Assembly: GCF_937129525.1 (NCBI RefSeq)
Contig: NZ_CAKZNK010000083.1
Span: forward strand, 1 to 63,676
From: an uncultured Chloroflexus sp.
GTDB lineage: Bacteria; Chloroflexota; Chloroflexia; Chloroflexales; Chloroflexaceae
Length of the DNA stretch: 63,676 nt
Direction of reading: 5' to 3'
Positions 41,845-50,978 of this stretch are shown one piece after another. The position numbers were made by a program, and so were the translations under genes. The notes beneath the pieces were generated by a model. The model saw nothing but the letters and a program-made list of their open reading frames with translations, did no database searches and was not told where the DNA came from. Every line of letters starts with the position of its first letter. Within the stretch, counting starts at the first letter, position 1.

Positions 41845-42976
41845 CTACCCATCGAGCAGACGCAAGAGGGTCAGATCACCGCGCGCTACCGCCCGCGCAG
41901 CAGCCCGTCCACACAGAGCACCGATCACATTGCCGGTGCCGTTGTAAGCGCCGATCGCCCACACCTGCGGTCGAATCTGGCGCGCGATGGGCAGAATGCT
42001 GTCGCGGCGGTAGGCTACCTGCGTGGCCCAGCGCCGTTCAACCGGTGCCTGGCTGCCGACCCGCTCGCGCAAGATCTGTTCGAGCGCGGCCTGCACTGGC
42101 GCCGATGGATGCGGTGGCGCGTCCCATTCTTCGGCTGCGAAACGGTCTCGGCACCCACCCAGCGCAATCCGGTGATCGGGTAATTGTTGCCAGTAGTCGT
42201 AACCCCAACGGGTATATACCGGACACGGGAGCGCGAGCGTCGGGTCGGGCGCGGTTGCCAGCATCTGAAGTCGAGTCGATCGAACGGTATGGCGTAGTTC
42301 CGGTACCAGTCGCTCAAGTCCCCCATCCACGGCGATAATGACGTGGCGGGCAAGGATGCGTCCGCGCGGGCAATGCACAGTTGTGCCCTCGATTGCAAGC
42401 GCTGGCGTATGGGTGAAGAGGAATGCTCCATTGCGGCAGGCTGCTTCGGCCATCAACCGGCAGCGTTGGAGCGGTTGAAACACGCCATCGGTAGGCAACA
42501 GCAGACCTTCGCCTTCCGGGCCGCGGTATGGTTCAACCGGCAGACCATCGGCGCGCATTGCCTGTAGTTGCGCCTCACAATCGGCAACCTCGCGCGCAGA
42601 AGCGGCGATACGAAGCGAACCGACCTGACGCACTATCCCGGGCAACGCTGTAGCCATCCGCTCAATCTCGGCCATGGTCTGGCGATAGATGGTTGCGGCA
42701 CGCTCGCGGCCAATCGCCCTGACCGCCTCGTGATAAAAAGCGGCCAGACCTGCCAGCAAAAACCCACCGTTGCGTCCGGCAGCGCCACCGCCAACGGTTG
42801 TAGCATCAATTCCGACCACGCGCACACCCAAATCGAGTAGGCTCGTGGATGCAGGTCAGGCCCGAACCACCCAACCCGATCACACAGACATCGACGGCAA
42901 TCGTCTCAGTGAGAACGGGATAGACAGGATCGGGCGAGTCGTGCCAGATCGGGTAGGATGGTGGTAATGAAGACAT
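41845..42976 (-). pseudogene. FAD-dependent amine/amino-acid oxidoreductase, frameshifted
   Basis: Two overlapping frames make one DAO-family gene. The first, from ATG 42976, reads PIWHDSPDPVYPVL and then the FAD-binding motif VIGLGGSGLTCIHE, and goes off-frame after about 45 residues. The second continues LLDLGVRVVGIDATTVGGGAAGRNGG and runs 328 residues to 41845, with VYTRWGYDYWQQLPDHRIALGG and YNGTGNVIGALCGRAAA (separate stretches) near the end. One extra C in GAGCCTAC (plus 42838-42845) breaks the join: removing it restores GLTCIHELLDLGVRVVG. It is either a recent null mutation or a sequencing error, because the rest is well conserved. If functional it would oxidise an amine or amino acid. 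Confidence 0.85.
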
Positions 42977-43014
42977 GGCGCAGTGTGATGATACATCAGG
43001 TCGCGCAAAGGATC

Positions 43015-43659
43015 TTACTGCGATTCTGGCAACGATAGTGACACACCCTGATCGCGTGCCGGCACCTGCAACCCCTGGCGAAAGATACGCACTACCAGTT
43101 CAGCCGTTGCTTCCGGGTCAGCAGCCGGTGGCAGGTTGCGTCCACCAACAAACGGGAAGCAGAGGAGCGACGAAAAGGTGCGAATAACATCTACCGGCTG
43201 TAAATCGGGAGCTACTTCGCCAGATTCAATTGCTGCGGCGGCCAGACGCATCACCCGCGCCTGGGCCTTCAGCAGCTCATCGCGCGAATGAGGATGTTTT
43301 TCCAGCAGCTCAGCTACCTCTGGCAACCACAACTGAAATGCGGCAGCGTGATGCTGAATCTGGAATACCACGCTCGCCCGCAACAGATCACAAAGCTGTT
43401 CGAGCGGCGAACGGTCACCTGGTTCGCCGATAGCAGCCGCAGCAAAGAGATCGCGAATGAGGCGGGCGATCATTGCGGCCAGCAAGTCTTCACGGGTGGG
43501 AAACTGATTGTACAGCGTTGGTTTTGAGATTCCAACGCGGGCCGCCAGCTCATCCATCACAAGGGCAGCAAACCCACGTTCGGCAATAAATTGCTGCGCT
43601 GCGGCGAGGATCTCGTCGCGCAGCATCTGGCGGCGGCGTTCGCGGAGCGTCGTGCTCAT
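43015..43659 (-). CDS. TetR-family transcriptional regulator
   Basis: This 214-residue repressor has an N-terminal TetR helix-turn-helix (EILAAAQQFIAERGFAALV, then VGISKPTLYNQFPTREDLLAAM; residues ~15-65) and a helical ligand domain. It lies downstream of, and in the same direction as, the RND pump and adaptor genes, so it probably represses them in response to a pump substrate. Start ATG 43659 is chosen; a GTG at 43704 falls inside a TATAGT -10-like box that could be the gene's own promoter. A strong hairpin separates it from the adaptor gene. Confidence 0.85.
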   Translation of the reverse strand: MSTTLRERRRQMLRDEILAAAQQFIAERGFAALVMDELAARVGISKPTLYNQFPTREDLLAAMIARLIRDLFAAAAIGEPGDRSPLEQLCDLLRASVVFQIQHHAAAFQLWLPEVAELLEKHPHSRDELLKAQARVMRLAAAAIESGEVAPDLQPVDVIRTFSSLLCFPFVGGRNLPPAADPEATAELVVRIFRQGLQVPARDQGVSLSLPESQ

Positions 43660-43726
43660 AGGAGTTTCAATCAACCGGCCAACAACATCGTTGATAGCCG
43701 GCACTATACCACAAATCAGACAACTA

Positions 43727-43760
43727 TGCCGCAGCCGGCATGACTGTCACGGCTGCGGCA
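43727..43760 (-). terminator. Hairpin after the efflux adaptor gene
   Basis: TGCCGCAGCC (43727-43736) pairs perfectly with GGCTGCGGCA (43751-43760). It begins 17 nt after the adaptor stop and is followed on the minus strand by TAGTTGTCTGATTT. It probably terminates the pump transcript ahead of the TetR gene. Confidence 0.65.
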
Positions 43761-43776
43761 ACCATCGATACCCGTC

Positions 43777-45333
43777 TTAGCGATCGGTGAGGATCGTAAT
43801 CCGAACGCTCATGCCGGCGCGCAATCCTTCCTGCTCATTCAGCTTGACCCGCACGGTAAAGGTGCGCACATTGCCGACGACATTGGCAATGGGAGCAATA
43901 AAGTCAACAGTACCCTGGAAGACCGTGCCGGGCAACGCATCAACCCGCACTTCAACCGACTGACCTTCGCGCACACGCGATACATCGGTATCACTGATTG
44001 CAGCTTCAACGTGCAATTCACTCATATCGACAATCTGGACGGCGGGAAGCGCGCCGGTACCGGCCAGATCGCCGGGATCAACATTCACTCTGGCTACAAT
44101 TCCATCAAACGGCGCGCGCAATACTGCCTTTTCGAGGTTCAATCTGGCAGCATTGAGGGCCGCTTCTGCGATCTTGACGGCGGCCTCGGCTGCGATGAGG
44201 TTTTGGCGCGTCGGTGGAGCGGTAATCCGTTCAAGATTGGCCTGGGCCGCGGCGACACCAGCCTGCGCTGCCGCCAGCGCGCCTTCCCGCTGCTCGCCGC
44301 GCAAGCGTTCGAGCGTGGCCTGGGCCTGCGCCACTGCCGCATCAGCCGCCGCGATCAGATCGGCGGTAGGCCCATCGAGCAGGCGCTGCAAATTGCTACG
44401 CGCCGCGCGCACCTGCGCTTCCGCCGCTGCAATTCCGTCGATCTCGTTCTGACGGGCCTGTTCGTAAGCCAGTTGCGCCTGCTTATACCGCGCCTCTGCC
44501 GACTCAACGGCGCGTAACAGTTGCTCTTCAGCGTCCTTCGCTTCTTTCGGCAGTTCAAGGCCAAACTTTGCCAGTTGCTGCTCGCGTTCGCGATTATCCC
44601 AGTACAGATCAGAGTACGCCTGTTGAGCGTCGCGCAACGCATTGGCCGCCTGAAGCATCTGCAATTCTGCATTTGACTTCGCCGCCGAGAGATTGGTGCG
44701 CTGAATGTTCAGGTTTGCTTCCGCCTGCTCAACAGTGGCTCGCGCTGCCGTCAGGTCGGCATCGCTCGGCCCATCGAGCAGATCGTTACGCCGCGCAACG
44801 GCCTGTGCCAGCGCGGCTTCGGCAGCAGCAAGATCGGCGTCGGTCACGCTACCGCGCGCTTGTCGCAACGCAGCCTGCGCCTGCGCCACCTGCGCGCGTA
44901 CTGCCGCAATCTCTTCTGGCGTAGCGCCCTCGATCAACCGTTCGTAGTTGGCCTGAGCCTGGGCCAGACTGGCTTCAGCCTGCGCAACCTGCAATTCCAG
45001 TTCACGGGCATCAAGGGCAACCAGCGGATCGCCGGCCTTCACCCGATCACCCTCCTCGACGAAAACCTCGGCCACCACACCGGGGATGCGGAAGCTCAGA
45101 TCGGCACTGCTGCGAGCAACGACTTCGCCGCTAGCGGTAACGCCGAGGCTGATGGCGGGCGCGCCCGCCAAATCGATGGTAGTGACCGGCGCGGTAGTGG
45201 GTAAAGGAACCGCCGTTGGGCGCGTCTCAGCCGCAGCCGTGGGGACGGCAGTCGGCGCAGGGGCCGGAGCAGCGCAGGCGGCCAGTAGCGCCAGAGCGCC
45301 GCCGATCACTGTTGATGCAACCACTCTTCGCAT
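43777..45333 (-). CDS. RND/HlyD-type membrane-fusion lipoprotein adaptor
   Basis: This 518-residue precursor has a lipoprotein signal (lipobox LLAACAAP, Cys ~20) and a short Pro/Thr-rich spacer. The biotinyl-lipoyl half motif (VEEGDRVKAGDPLVALDARE) comes next, then an unusually long Ala/Gln/Glu coiled-coil (~residues 100-375, many AEAALAQA and AQAQANLER repeats). The second lipoyl half (LRAPFDGIVARVNVDPGDL) and beta-barrel (LRAGMSVRITI) close the protein. It links the RND pump at 45440 to its outer partner. A strong hairpin precedes the gene, so it may be expressed at a level different from the pump. Confidence 0.87.
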   Translation of the reverse strand: MRRVVASTVIGGALALLAACAAPAPAPTAVPTAAAETRPTAVPLPTTAPVTTIDLAGAPAISLGVTASGEVVARSSADLSFRIPGVVAEVFVEEGDRVKAGDPLVALDARELELQVAQAEASLAQAQANYERLIEGATPEEIAAVRAQVAQAQAALRQARGSVTDADLAAAEAALAQAVARRNDLLDGPSDADLTAARATVEQAEANLNIQRTNLSAAKSNAELQMLQAANALRDAQQAYSDLYWDNREREQQLAKFGLELPKEAKDAEEQLLRAVESAEARYKQAQLAYEQARQNEIDGIAAAEAQVRAARSNLQRLLDGPTADLIAAADAAVAQAQATLERLRGEQREGALAAAQAGVAAAQANLERITAPPTRQNLIAAEAAVKIAEAALNAARLNLEKAVLRAPFDGIVARVNVDPGDLAGTGALPAVQIVDMSELHVEAAISDTDVSRVREGQSVEVRVDALPGTVFQGTVDFIAPIANVVGNVRTFTVRVKLNEQEGLRAGMSVRITILTDR

Positions 45334-45383
45334 TGTGCGTTTACTCCTGTCACAAAATGGCTGGCAAATTACAGATAATCAGG

Positions 45384-45430
45384 AAAAGGGGGAAGGAGCG
45401 ACCGGCAAACGGCGTACTCCCACCCCTTTT
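45384..45430 (-). terminator. Hairpin between RND pump and adaptor genes
   Basis: AAAAGGGG (45384-45391) pairs with CCCCTTTT (45423-45430), and GGAG/CTCC extends the stem inside. On the minus strand it ends CCCCCTTTTCC about 10 nt after the pump stop. It should terminate or attenuate transcription between the two genes. Confidence 0.6.
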
Positions 45431-45439
45431 TCTTCTACG

Positions 45440-48400
45440 CTAGTCTGCCGATGGTTCACTGGCGGGTGTTGCCGGCGTAGTTGGCGGGCTTGCTGGCGCC
45501 GGTCGGGTCAGCGCCGATCCGCCGGTCGGAGCCGATGTAATCGTCACGCCGGGGCCAGGAGCCGGCAACTCGAACCCTTCGTGGGCTTGCGCGCCGCTAA
45601 AGCGCCGCTTCAACCACGTCACTGCCGCATCCATCAGGCTATACACCGTCGGCACCACCAGCAATGTCAGCAGCGTCGAGGTCAACATACCGCCGATCAA
45701 GACCCATGCCAGCCCTTTACGGAACTCATTCCCTTCACCGGTTGCCAGCAAGTGAATGCCCAGCGCTGTCGGCATTGCGCCAGCTACTAGCGAGAGCGCC
45801 GTCATCAAGATTGGGCGCAACCGGATCGCGCCGGCGAGCTTGAGGGCCGAATGCTTATCGAGGCCGAGATCGCGCAACCGGTTAGTAAAGTCAACCAGCA
45901 GAATCGAGTTTTTCACCACGAGACCGAGCAACATGATCAGACCGATCATGCCGGTGATGTCAAGATCGATGCCGACCAGGCGCAAGGCCAGGAACGCGCC
46001 GATGAAGCTGAACGGCATTGCCATCATAATCACCAGCGGCTGGGTGAAGCTGCCGAACTGTGAGGCCAGTACCATGTAGACGAAGAGTACCGACAAACCC
46101 ATCGCGAGGTATAGCGACGAGAAGCCTTCATTGGTCTGGGCAAAGGTACCGACATAGCTGACGATCACATCAGCCGGAATATTCAGCGCATCGAGTCGGG
46201 CCTGCACGGCTGCCTGGGCATCGGTCAGATTGACCCCTTCGAGATTGGCGCCGATCAGCACCTGGTTGAGTCGGTCGTAGCGGCGGATCGAGACCTGACT
46301 CGAAGCCAGCTCAACTGTGCCGAGCGAGCTAAGCGGCACCACACCGGCGCGCGTGGGAATGCTAATCGCGCCGAGCGTCTCAACCCCTGTCCGATCTTGA
46401 GGTGCCAGTCGCACAACCACATCGGTATCGCTACCGTTATTGCGCAGTACCGTCGCGCGGTCACCGTTGATTAGCGCGCGCACCGACGTGGCAATATCCT
46501 CATTTGTAATACCCAGTTCGCCAATGCGAGCCGGATCGGCGCGCAGGCGCAACTCGGGCTTGCCAACCTGCAAATTACTATCAATATCGACTAACCCCGG
46601 CACCGATGCCATCTCGCGCTTAATTGCCTCGACGAGCGGCGCCAGCTCAGTAGCAGGTCGTGTCGTCTGAAGACTGACCTGCAGTTCGCGCCCTTCCACA
46701 CCGGCGCTAGAGGGCTGGAAGCTCGGCACCGAGAAGCTCAGACGCGGCAAAAAGTCCAATTGGTCGCGCAAACGCTCCTGCGTCGGCAATGTCGGCGTGC
46801 GACCCACCAGGGTCACGGAAAACTCAGCTCGCTCCGGGAAGCCGGCTGCGCCAACACGGGCAATGACATTCTCAACTGCCGGATCGCTCAACAGGATTTG
46901 CTCGGCCTGGCGGGCCAGACGGTCGGTTTCAGCGAGAGTCGTTCCTGGCGCAGCTTCAAACCGCATCACAAACTCGTGCGGATCCTGTTCGGGGAAGAAA
47001 GTCAGCTTGAGACCGCTGGCGACCCAGACACTCAGCGCCAGCACACCAATTGCGACACCAACAACGATGAACTGGTTGCGCAAACTGGCCAGTGTCCAGG
47101 CGAGCAGTTTACCATACCAGCGTCCTAGCCGACCGGGATCTTCGTTCGCCTCTTGTAACAGGCCGATGTCGCGTTCACTCACTTCATCAGAGATTGGCAC
47201 TTCGACAATCGGCTCATGCTTCCCATGATGAGGCTTGGGCTTGATCTTGATATTGGGGAAGAGGTTGGCCGACATCATCGGCGCGAACGTAAATGCTTCG
47301 GCCAGCGAGAGCAGGATAGCAATCGAGACCACGAGGCCGAACGACTTGAAAACAATGCCGGCCACGCCTTCGGCAAATGTGACCGGAACGAAGACGGCCA
47401 CGATGGTAAGAGTCATTGCCACCACTGAGAGCGCAACTTCCCACGTGCCGCGTGATGAGGCGACTCGCGGACTTTCACCCCGTTCGAGGTGGCGGAAAAT
47501 ATTCTCACGCACAACAATCGCATCATCGATCACCAGACCGACGCAGAGCGAGAGGGCCAGCAGGGTGACGAGATTGATCGTTAAGCCAAAGATCGGCATA
47601 AAGATGAACGTGCCGATCAGAATGACCGGTAGACCGGCCATCGTGATGATCGTACTGCGCAAATTGCCGAAGAAGAACCACACTACGAGAAACGCCGCAA
47701 TCGATGCAAACATCAACTCTTCGAGCGATGAAAGCACCGATGAGCGCACCGCTTCCGAAGTGTCGAGCGGAATGGTATAGGTCAGTTCGGGGAAGGCGGC
47801 AAAGGCCTGATCGAGCGCTTCATACACGTTATCGGCCACTGTGACAGTATTGGCACCCGACTGTTTGAGCACGTTCAGGATAATTGCCTCATTGCCGTTC
47901 AAGCGTGAGATAGTTGTAACATCGGCAACACCCTCCTCAACCACTGCCACATCGCTGACCCGGTAGGGAGTGCCTGAAATTTGCACATTGGCAATATCTT
48001 CAACGCTTCGCAGCAACGATGGCACGCGCAAACTGATCTCTGTATTATTCTCGACCAGCGTACCAAGACCGAGATCGGCGTTAGCCTGCTGCAATGACCG
48101 ACTCACCTGCGCCGGCAACAAACCGTAGGCCTGCAACTTTGTCAGATCGAGCCAGACATTGATCTGGCGTTGCTGTCCACCACTCACCGTTACCGATCCC
48201 ACGCCGGGCGCGCGCTGAATCCGGGGCACAATCTCGTCTTCGATCAGGGTACGCAGCTCGAGCGGAGTCCGACCACCTGTATCGGCAACAGCGATCTGCA
48301 TGATCGGCGATTGGTTGGGGTCAAAGCGCTGGAAGACCGGCTGGCGCACATCGCGCGGCAATTGCGGTAAGATACTATTGACGCGCTGTCGCACATCCTC

Positions 48401-48748
48401 TTCAAGCTGTCTGGCATCATTGCCGGCTTCGAACTCAAGGATGATCAAGGCCGAGCCTTCATTGGCCTGCGCAGTGATGTGCTGCAAACCGGCCAGGGTA
48501 TTGACCGCGTTCTCGATCGGCCGCACGACCTGGTCAACCACGCTTTCCGGGCCGGCGCCAGGGTACGTCACGCTGACCGCGATAATGGGAACATCAATTT
48601 CCGGTAACAGGTTGACGGGGGTGGAGCGGAATGAGAGAATACCGAACGTGATGAACGCCAGCATCACCATGGTGATGAAGACTGGCTGGCGAATAGAGAC
48701 ATCAGAGATCCAGATGCCGTTTAGCTTTTCCCGACGTTGCGGGCCCAT
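45440..48748 (-). CDS. RND-family efflux transporter (HAE1/AcrB type)
   Basis: This 1102-residue protein has the RND layout: one N-terminal helix, a large pore domain (ITAQANEGSALIILEFEAG), a helix block with LVTLLALSLCVGLVIDDAIVVREN (proton-relay Asp pair), then a second pore domain and a final block with MIGLIMLLGLVVKNSILLVDFTN (all abbreviated). The two halves are joined by a long cytoplasmic loop with a His/Lys-rich segment (KPKPHHGKHEP). GGGAGG lies 7 nt before ATG 48748; upstream starts are rejected. It exports hydrophobic compounds or lipids using protons, together with the adaptor at 43777. No TolC-like factor is encoded here. Confidence 0.92.
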   Translation of the reverse strand: MGPQRREKLNGIWISDVSIRQPVFITMVMLAFITFGILSFRSTPVNLLPEIDVPIIAVSVTYPGAGPESVVDQVVRPIENAVNTLAGLQHITAQANEGSALIILEFEAGNDARQLEEDVRQRVNSILPQLPRDVRQPVFQRFDPNQSPIMQIAVADTGGRTPLELRTLIEDEIVPRIQRAPGVGSVTVSGGQQRQINVWLDLTKLQAYGLLPAQVSRSLQQANADLGLGTLVENNTEISLRVPSLLRSVEDIANVQISGTPYRVSDVAVVEEGVADVTTISRLNGNEAIILNVLKQSGANTVTVADNVYEALDQAFAAFPELTYTIPLDTSEAVRSSVLSSLEELMFASIAAFLVVWFFFGNLRSTIITMAGLPVILIGTFIFMPIFGLTINLVTLLALSLCVGLVIDDAIVVRENIFRHLERGESPRVASSRGTWEVALSVVAMTLTIVAVFVPVTFAEGVAGIVFKSFGLVVSIAILLSLAEAFTFAPMMSANLFPNIKIKPKPHHGKHEPIVEVPISDEVSERDIGLLQEANEDPGRLGRWYGKLLAWTLASLRNQFIVVGVAIGVLALSVWVASGLKLTFFPEQDPHEFVMRFEAAPGTTLAETDRLARQAEQILLSDPAVENVIARVGAAGFPERAEFSVTLVGRTPTLPTQERLRDQLDFLPRLSFSVPSFQPSSAGVEGRELQVSLQTTRPATELAPLVEAIKREMASVPGLVDIDSNLQVGKPELRLRADPARIGELGITNEDIATSVRALINGDRATVLRNNGSDTDVVVRLAPQDRTGVETLGAISIPTRAGVVPLSSLGTVELASSQVSIRRYDRLNQVLIGANLEGVNLTDAQAAVQARLDALNIPADVIVSYVGTFAQTNEGFSSLYLAMGLSVLFVYMVLASQFGSFTQPLVIMMAMPFSFIGAFLALRLVGIDLDITGMIGLIMLLGLVVKNSILLVDFTNRLRDLGLDKHSALKLAGAIRLRPILMTALSLVAGAMPTALGIHLLATGEGNEFRKGLAWVLIGGMLTSTLLTLLVVPTVYSLMDAAVTWLKRRFSGAQAHEGFELPAPGPGVTITSAPTGGSALTRPAPASPPTTPATPASEPSAD

Positions 48749-48783
48749 GGGTGATCCTCCCACAAGACGTTGTTGCACAGCTT

Positions 48784-48810
48784 TTGTCACGTACTTGTTT
48801 TTACTATAAC
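48784..48810 (+). promoter_or_regulatory. Putative promoter of the DUF4129 gene cluster
   Basis: TTGTCA (48784-48789) and TATAAC (48805-48810) are 15 bp apart, about 30 bp ahead of the ATG at 48841. The spacing is short. The opposite strand of the same 92-bp gap must hold the RND promoter. Confidence 0.35.
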
Positions 48811-48840
48811 GTAAAGTTTTCTGACGGTCAAGGATGAAAA

Positions 48841-49824
48841 ATGCGAATCCATCTGTGGTTTATCATCCTCTTCGTCGCCTGGTGTGGATGGACGACGCCG
48901 GTGGCGGCACAGCCGGCTGAGGTTTCTCTGGCCGATTACGACCGTCTGCTGCGGGCAACCTATGCTGCGGCGCAACGTGGCGATCTTCTCGATCTTCAGG
49001 TCCTGGCGCGCGAACTGATCCCGATCAATCGGGTACAGATGCCTGACGGCCAGATCGCGCGTGTCGATCAGCGCTGGCTGGCAGAGGCATTGGCGCAACG
49101 CGATCCCGATCTGCCGGCCATTGCGGCGCGATTAGGCGCGTTGATCGATGCGCTTGCTATGCCCGAACACGGAGTCCCGGCAACGGCATTGCAACAATGG
49201 GAGCAGGTGTTGAATGAGCCTCCCTTTAACCAGACCCGTGATGAGAGCTGGCTGACTCATTTCTTAAACTGGCTGCTCGAGTGGTTCGCCCAATTGATGC
49301 CTGAAGTGCCGGAAGTGCCTGTTGCTAACGAACCGGAAGCGATCTCCGGTCTTACCCCACTCGTCCAGATCGGATTGATCGTTGCCGCAATGCTGCTTGG
49401 TGGAGTGATCATCTTTTGGGCGCGCGGCGCGCGCCGGGTGTTGCGCGCGCCGGTCAAGGCTCCTGCTGAGGCGACGGACGATCCGGTCACAGTTAGCGAA
49501 GCGCAGCGCCTGGCTGCGGCAGCGCGTCAGGCCAGCGATCGGCGCAGCGCAGTGCGCTATCTCTATCTCGCTGCCTTGCTCTGGCTCAATGAACAGGGTG
49601 TATTGCGCTATGACCGTTCGCTTACCAATCGCGAATACTTGCAACGGCTGCGGTCTTCGTCGCCAGCGCGTGACCTGCTCGAACCGGTTATCGCAACTTT
49701 TGACGCCGTATGGTATGGTTTTCGACCAATCGACGATCAGGCGTTTGCGCGTTACGAAGAACAGGTAGCGGCGGTTCAATCGTTAACCAGGCAGGCGGGA
49801 ACAAGCAATGAAGCTGCGACTTGA
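48841..49824 (+). CDS. DUF4129-domain membrane protein
   Basis: This 327-residue protein has an N-terminal signal (LWFIILFVAWCGWTTPVAA, ending AQPAE), an extracytoplasmic helical region (~25-165), one membrane helix (LIVAAMLLGGVIIFWA, ~180-197) and a C-terminal cytoplasmic DUF4129 region. That region contains AARQASDRRSAVRYLYLAALLWL, then LTNREYL, and DAVWYGFRPI. DUF4129 proteins are generally encoded with DUF4350, MoxR and DUF58 genes in a poorly understood envelope system; DUF4350 follows here, overlapping by 17 bp. No MoxR ATPase is visible in the window. Confidence 0.8.
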   Translation: MRIHLWFIILFVAWCGWTTPVAAQPAEVSLADYDRLLRATYAAAQRGDLLDLQVLARELIPINRVQMPDGQIARVDQRWLAEALAQRDPDLPAIAARLGALIDALAMPEHGVPATALQQWEQVLNEPPFNQTRDESWLTHFLNWLLEWFAQLMPEVPEVPVANEPEAISGLTPLVQIGLIVAAMLLGGVIIFWARGARRVLRAPVKAPAEATDDPVTVSEAQRLAAAARQASDRRSAVRYLYLAALLWLNEQGVLRYDRSLTNREYLQRLRSSSPARDLLEPVIATFDAVWYGFRPIDDQAFARYEEQVAAVQSLTRQAGTSNEAAT

Positions 49825-50953
49825 ATTGATCGTGCTTGGCCTCCTTTTCGTCGGATTGGCGCTGTTTGCCGCCTTCAATGTCGAGCAGAAGAGCGGTCAG
49901 CGCTTCTTCGACGCGCGCGCGACATCGTTTAGTAGCGACGACAATGGTACCCTGGCCCTTTACCGTTGGCTGAATCGGGTGTACGAAGAGGTGGAACGAC
50001 TGGCTTATCGGCCATTTACTCTGAACGCGCGTGATGGGATGCTCTTTGTGTTAGGGCCGAGTGAGCGCTACGAACCGGATCAGGTTGCCCAGGTAACGAC
50101 ATGGGTGGCAGCGGGTGGTGTGCTGGTGGTTGCCGATAATGTGCCTGACCCGCGCAGCAATGTATCGCCATTACTGGCTGCATTTGATCTCAAGCTTGAG
50201 CGGATGGGACGGTTTGTGACCACCGCTGAAGTATTGCATCCCGCTCTTGGCGCGCCACCCATTGAGCAGGTTTCCGTGCAGACAGGAGTGGCGGTAGCAT
50301 CATTAGCGCCGCTGCCGGCCTTTGCGCCGCTGGCAGTGGCCGATGCGCAGCCGATCATTGTCGGTCAGCGCTACGGAGATGGCTACGTCATCGCCGTCGC
50401 GAGCCTCTATCCGTTCACAAATGAAGGGTTGCGCGAGCCAGAATCGGCGGCCCTGATTCTCAATCTGCTGCGTCGATTACCTGCCGGGAAACAGATCGTG
50501 TTTGACGAATTTCATCATGGCTTTGGATCAACAGCCGATCTGCGCGCGTTGCTGCTGAGTCATCCGGCAGGTTGGGCTATCATCTATAGCGTGGTAGTGG
50601 TTGGTTTGTTTATCCTGGCCGGTAGTCGCCGTTTTGCTCGTCCTCTGCCGTTGCGCAGCGAAGCGGCTCGCCGTAGCAGCATCGAATACATCGACAGCGT
50701 CGCCGGCATGCTGCGTCGGGCCGGGCATCTCTCGTATGCTGCGGAACACTATCGGCAGACGCTACGACGGCGGCTTGGCCAGCCGTATGGACTGGCGACG
50801 ACGCTTGACGATCAGGCTTTTGTCTCTGCGCTGGCTGCCGTTCGCCCCGTCGATCAGGAAGCGTTACTCCGGATGTTGACGGAATTGCGCCGCACCGATC
50901 TGCGTGAAGCGGAATTGCTGCGCCTGATCGGCGAAGCAGATCGGCTTGCTTGA
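49808..50953 (+). CDS. DUF4350-domain membrane protein
   Basis: This 381-residue protein has an N-terminal membrane helix (residues ~7-25), a GATase-like extracytoplasmic domain (~30-245: SSDDNGTLALYRWL, LFVLGPSERYEPDQV, WVAAGGVLVVADN, VFDEFHHGFGS), a second helix (~257-275: WAIIYSVVVVGLFILAG) and a C-terminal cytoplasmic helical part with AEHYRQTLRRRLG. This is the DUF4350 layout. It is coupled to the DUF4129 gene by overlap. Function unknown in the family; by context an envelope or stress role. Confidence 0.78.
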   Translation: MKLRLELIVLGLLFVGLALFAAFNVEQKSGQRFFDARATSFSSDDNGTLALYRWLNRVYEEVERLAYRPFTLNARDGMLFVLGPSERYEPDQVAQVTTWVAAGGVLVVADNVPDPRSNVSPLLAAFDLKLERMGRFVTTAEVLHPALGAPPIEQVSVQTGVAVASLAPLPAFAPLAVADAQPIIVGQRYGDGYVIAVASLYPFTNEGLREPESAALILNLLRRLPAGKQIVFDEFHHGFGSTADLRALLLSHPAGWAIIYSVVVVGLFILAGSRRFARPLPLRSEAARRSSIEYIDSVAGMLRRAGHLSYAAEHYRQTLRRRLGQPYGLATTLDDQAFVSALAAVRPVDQEALLRMLTELRRTDLREAELLRLIGEADRLA

Positions 50954-50978
50954 ATCCATTGAATACGGAGATCACGGG

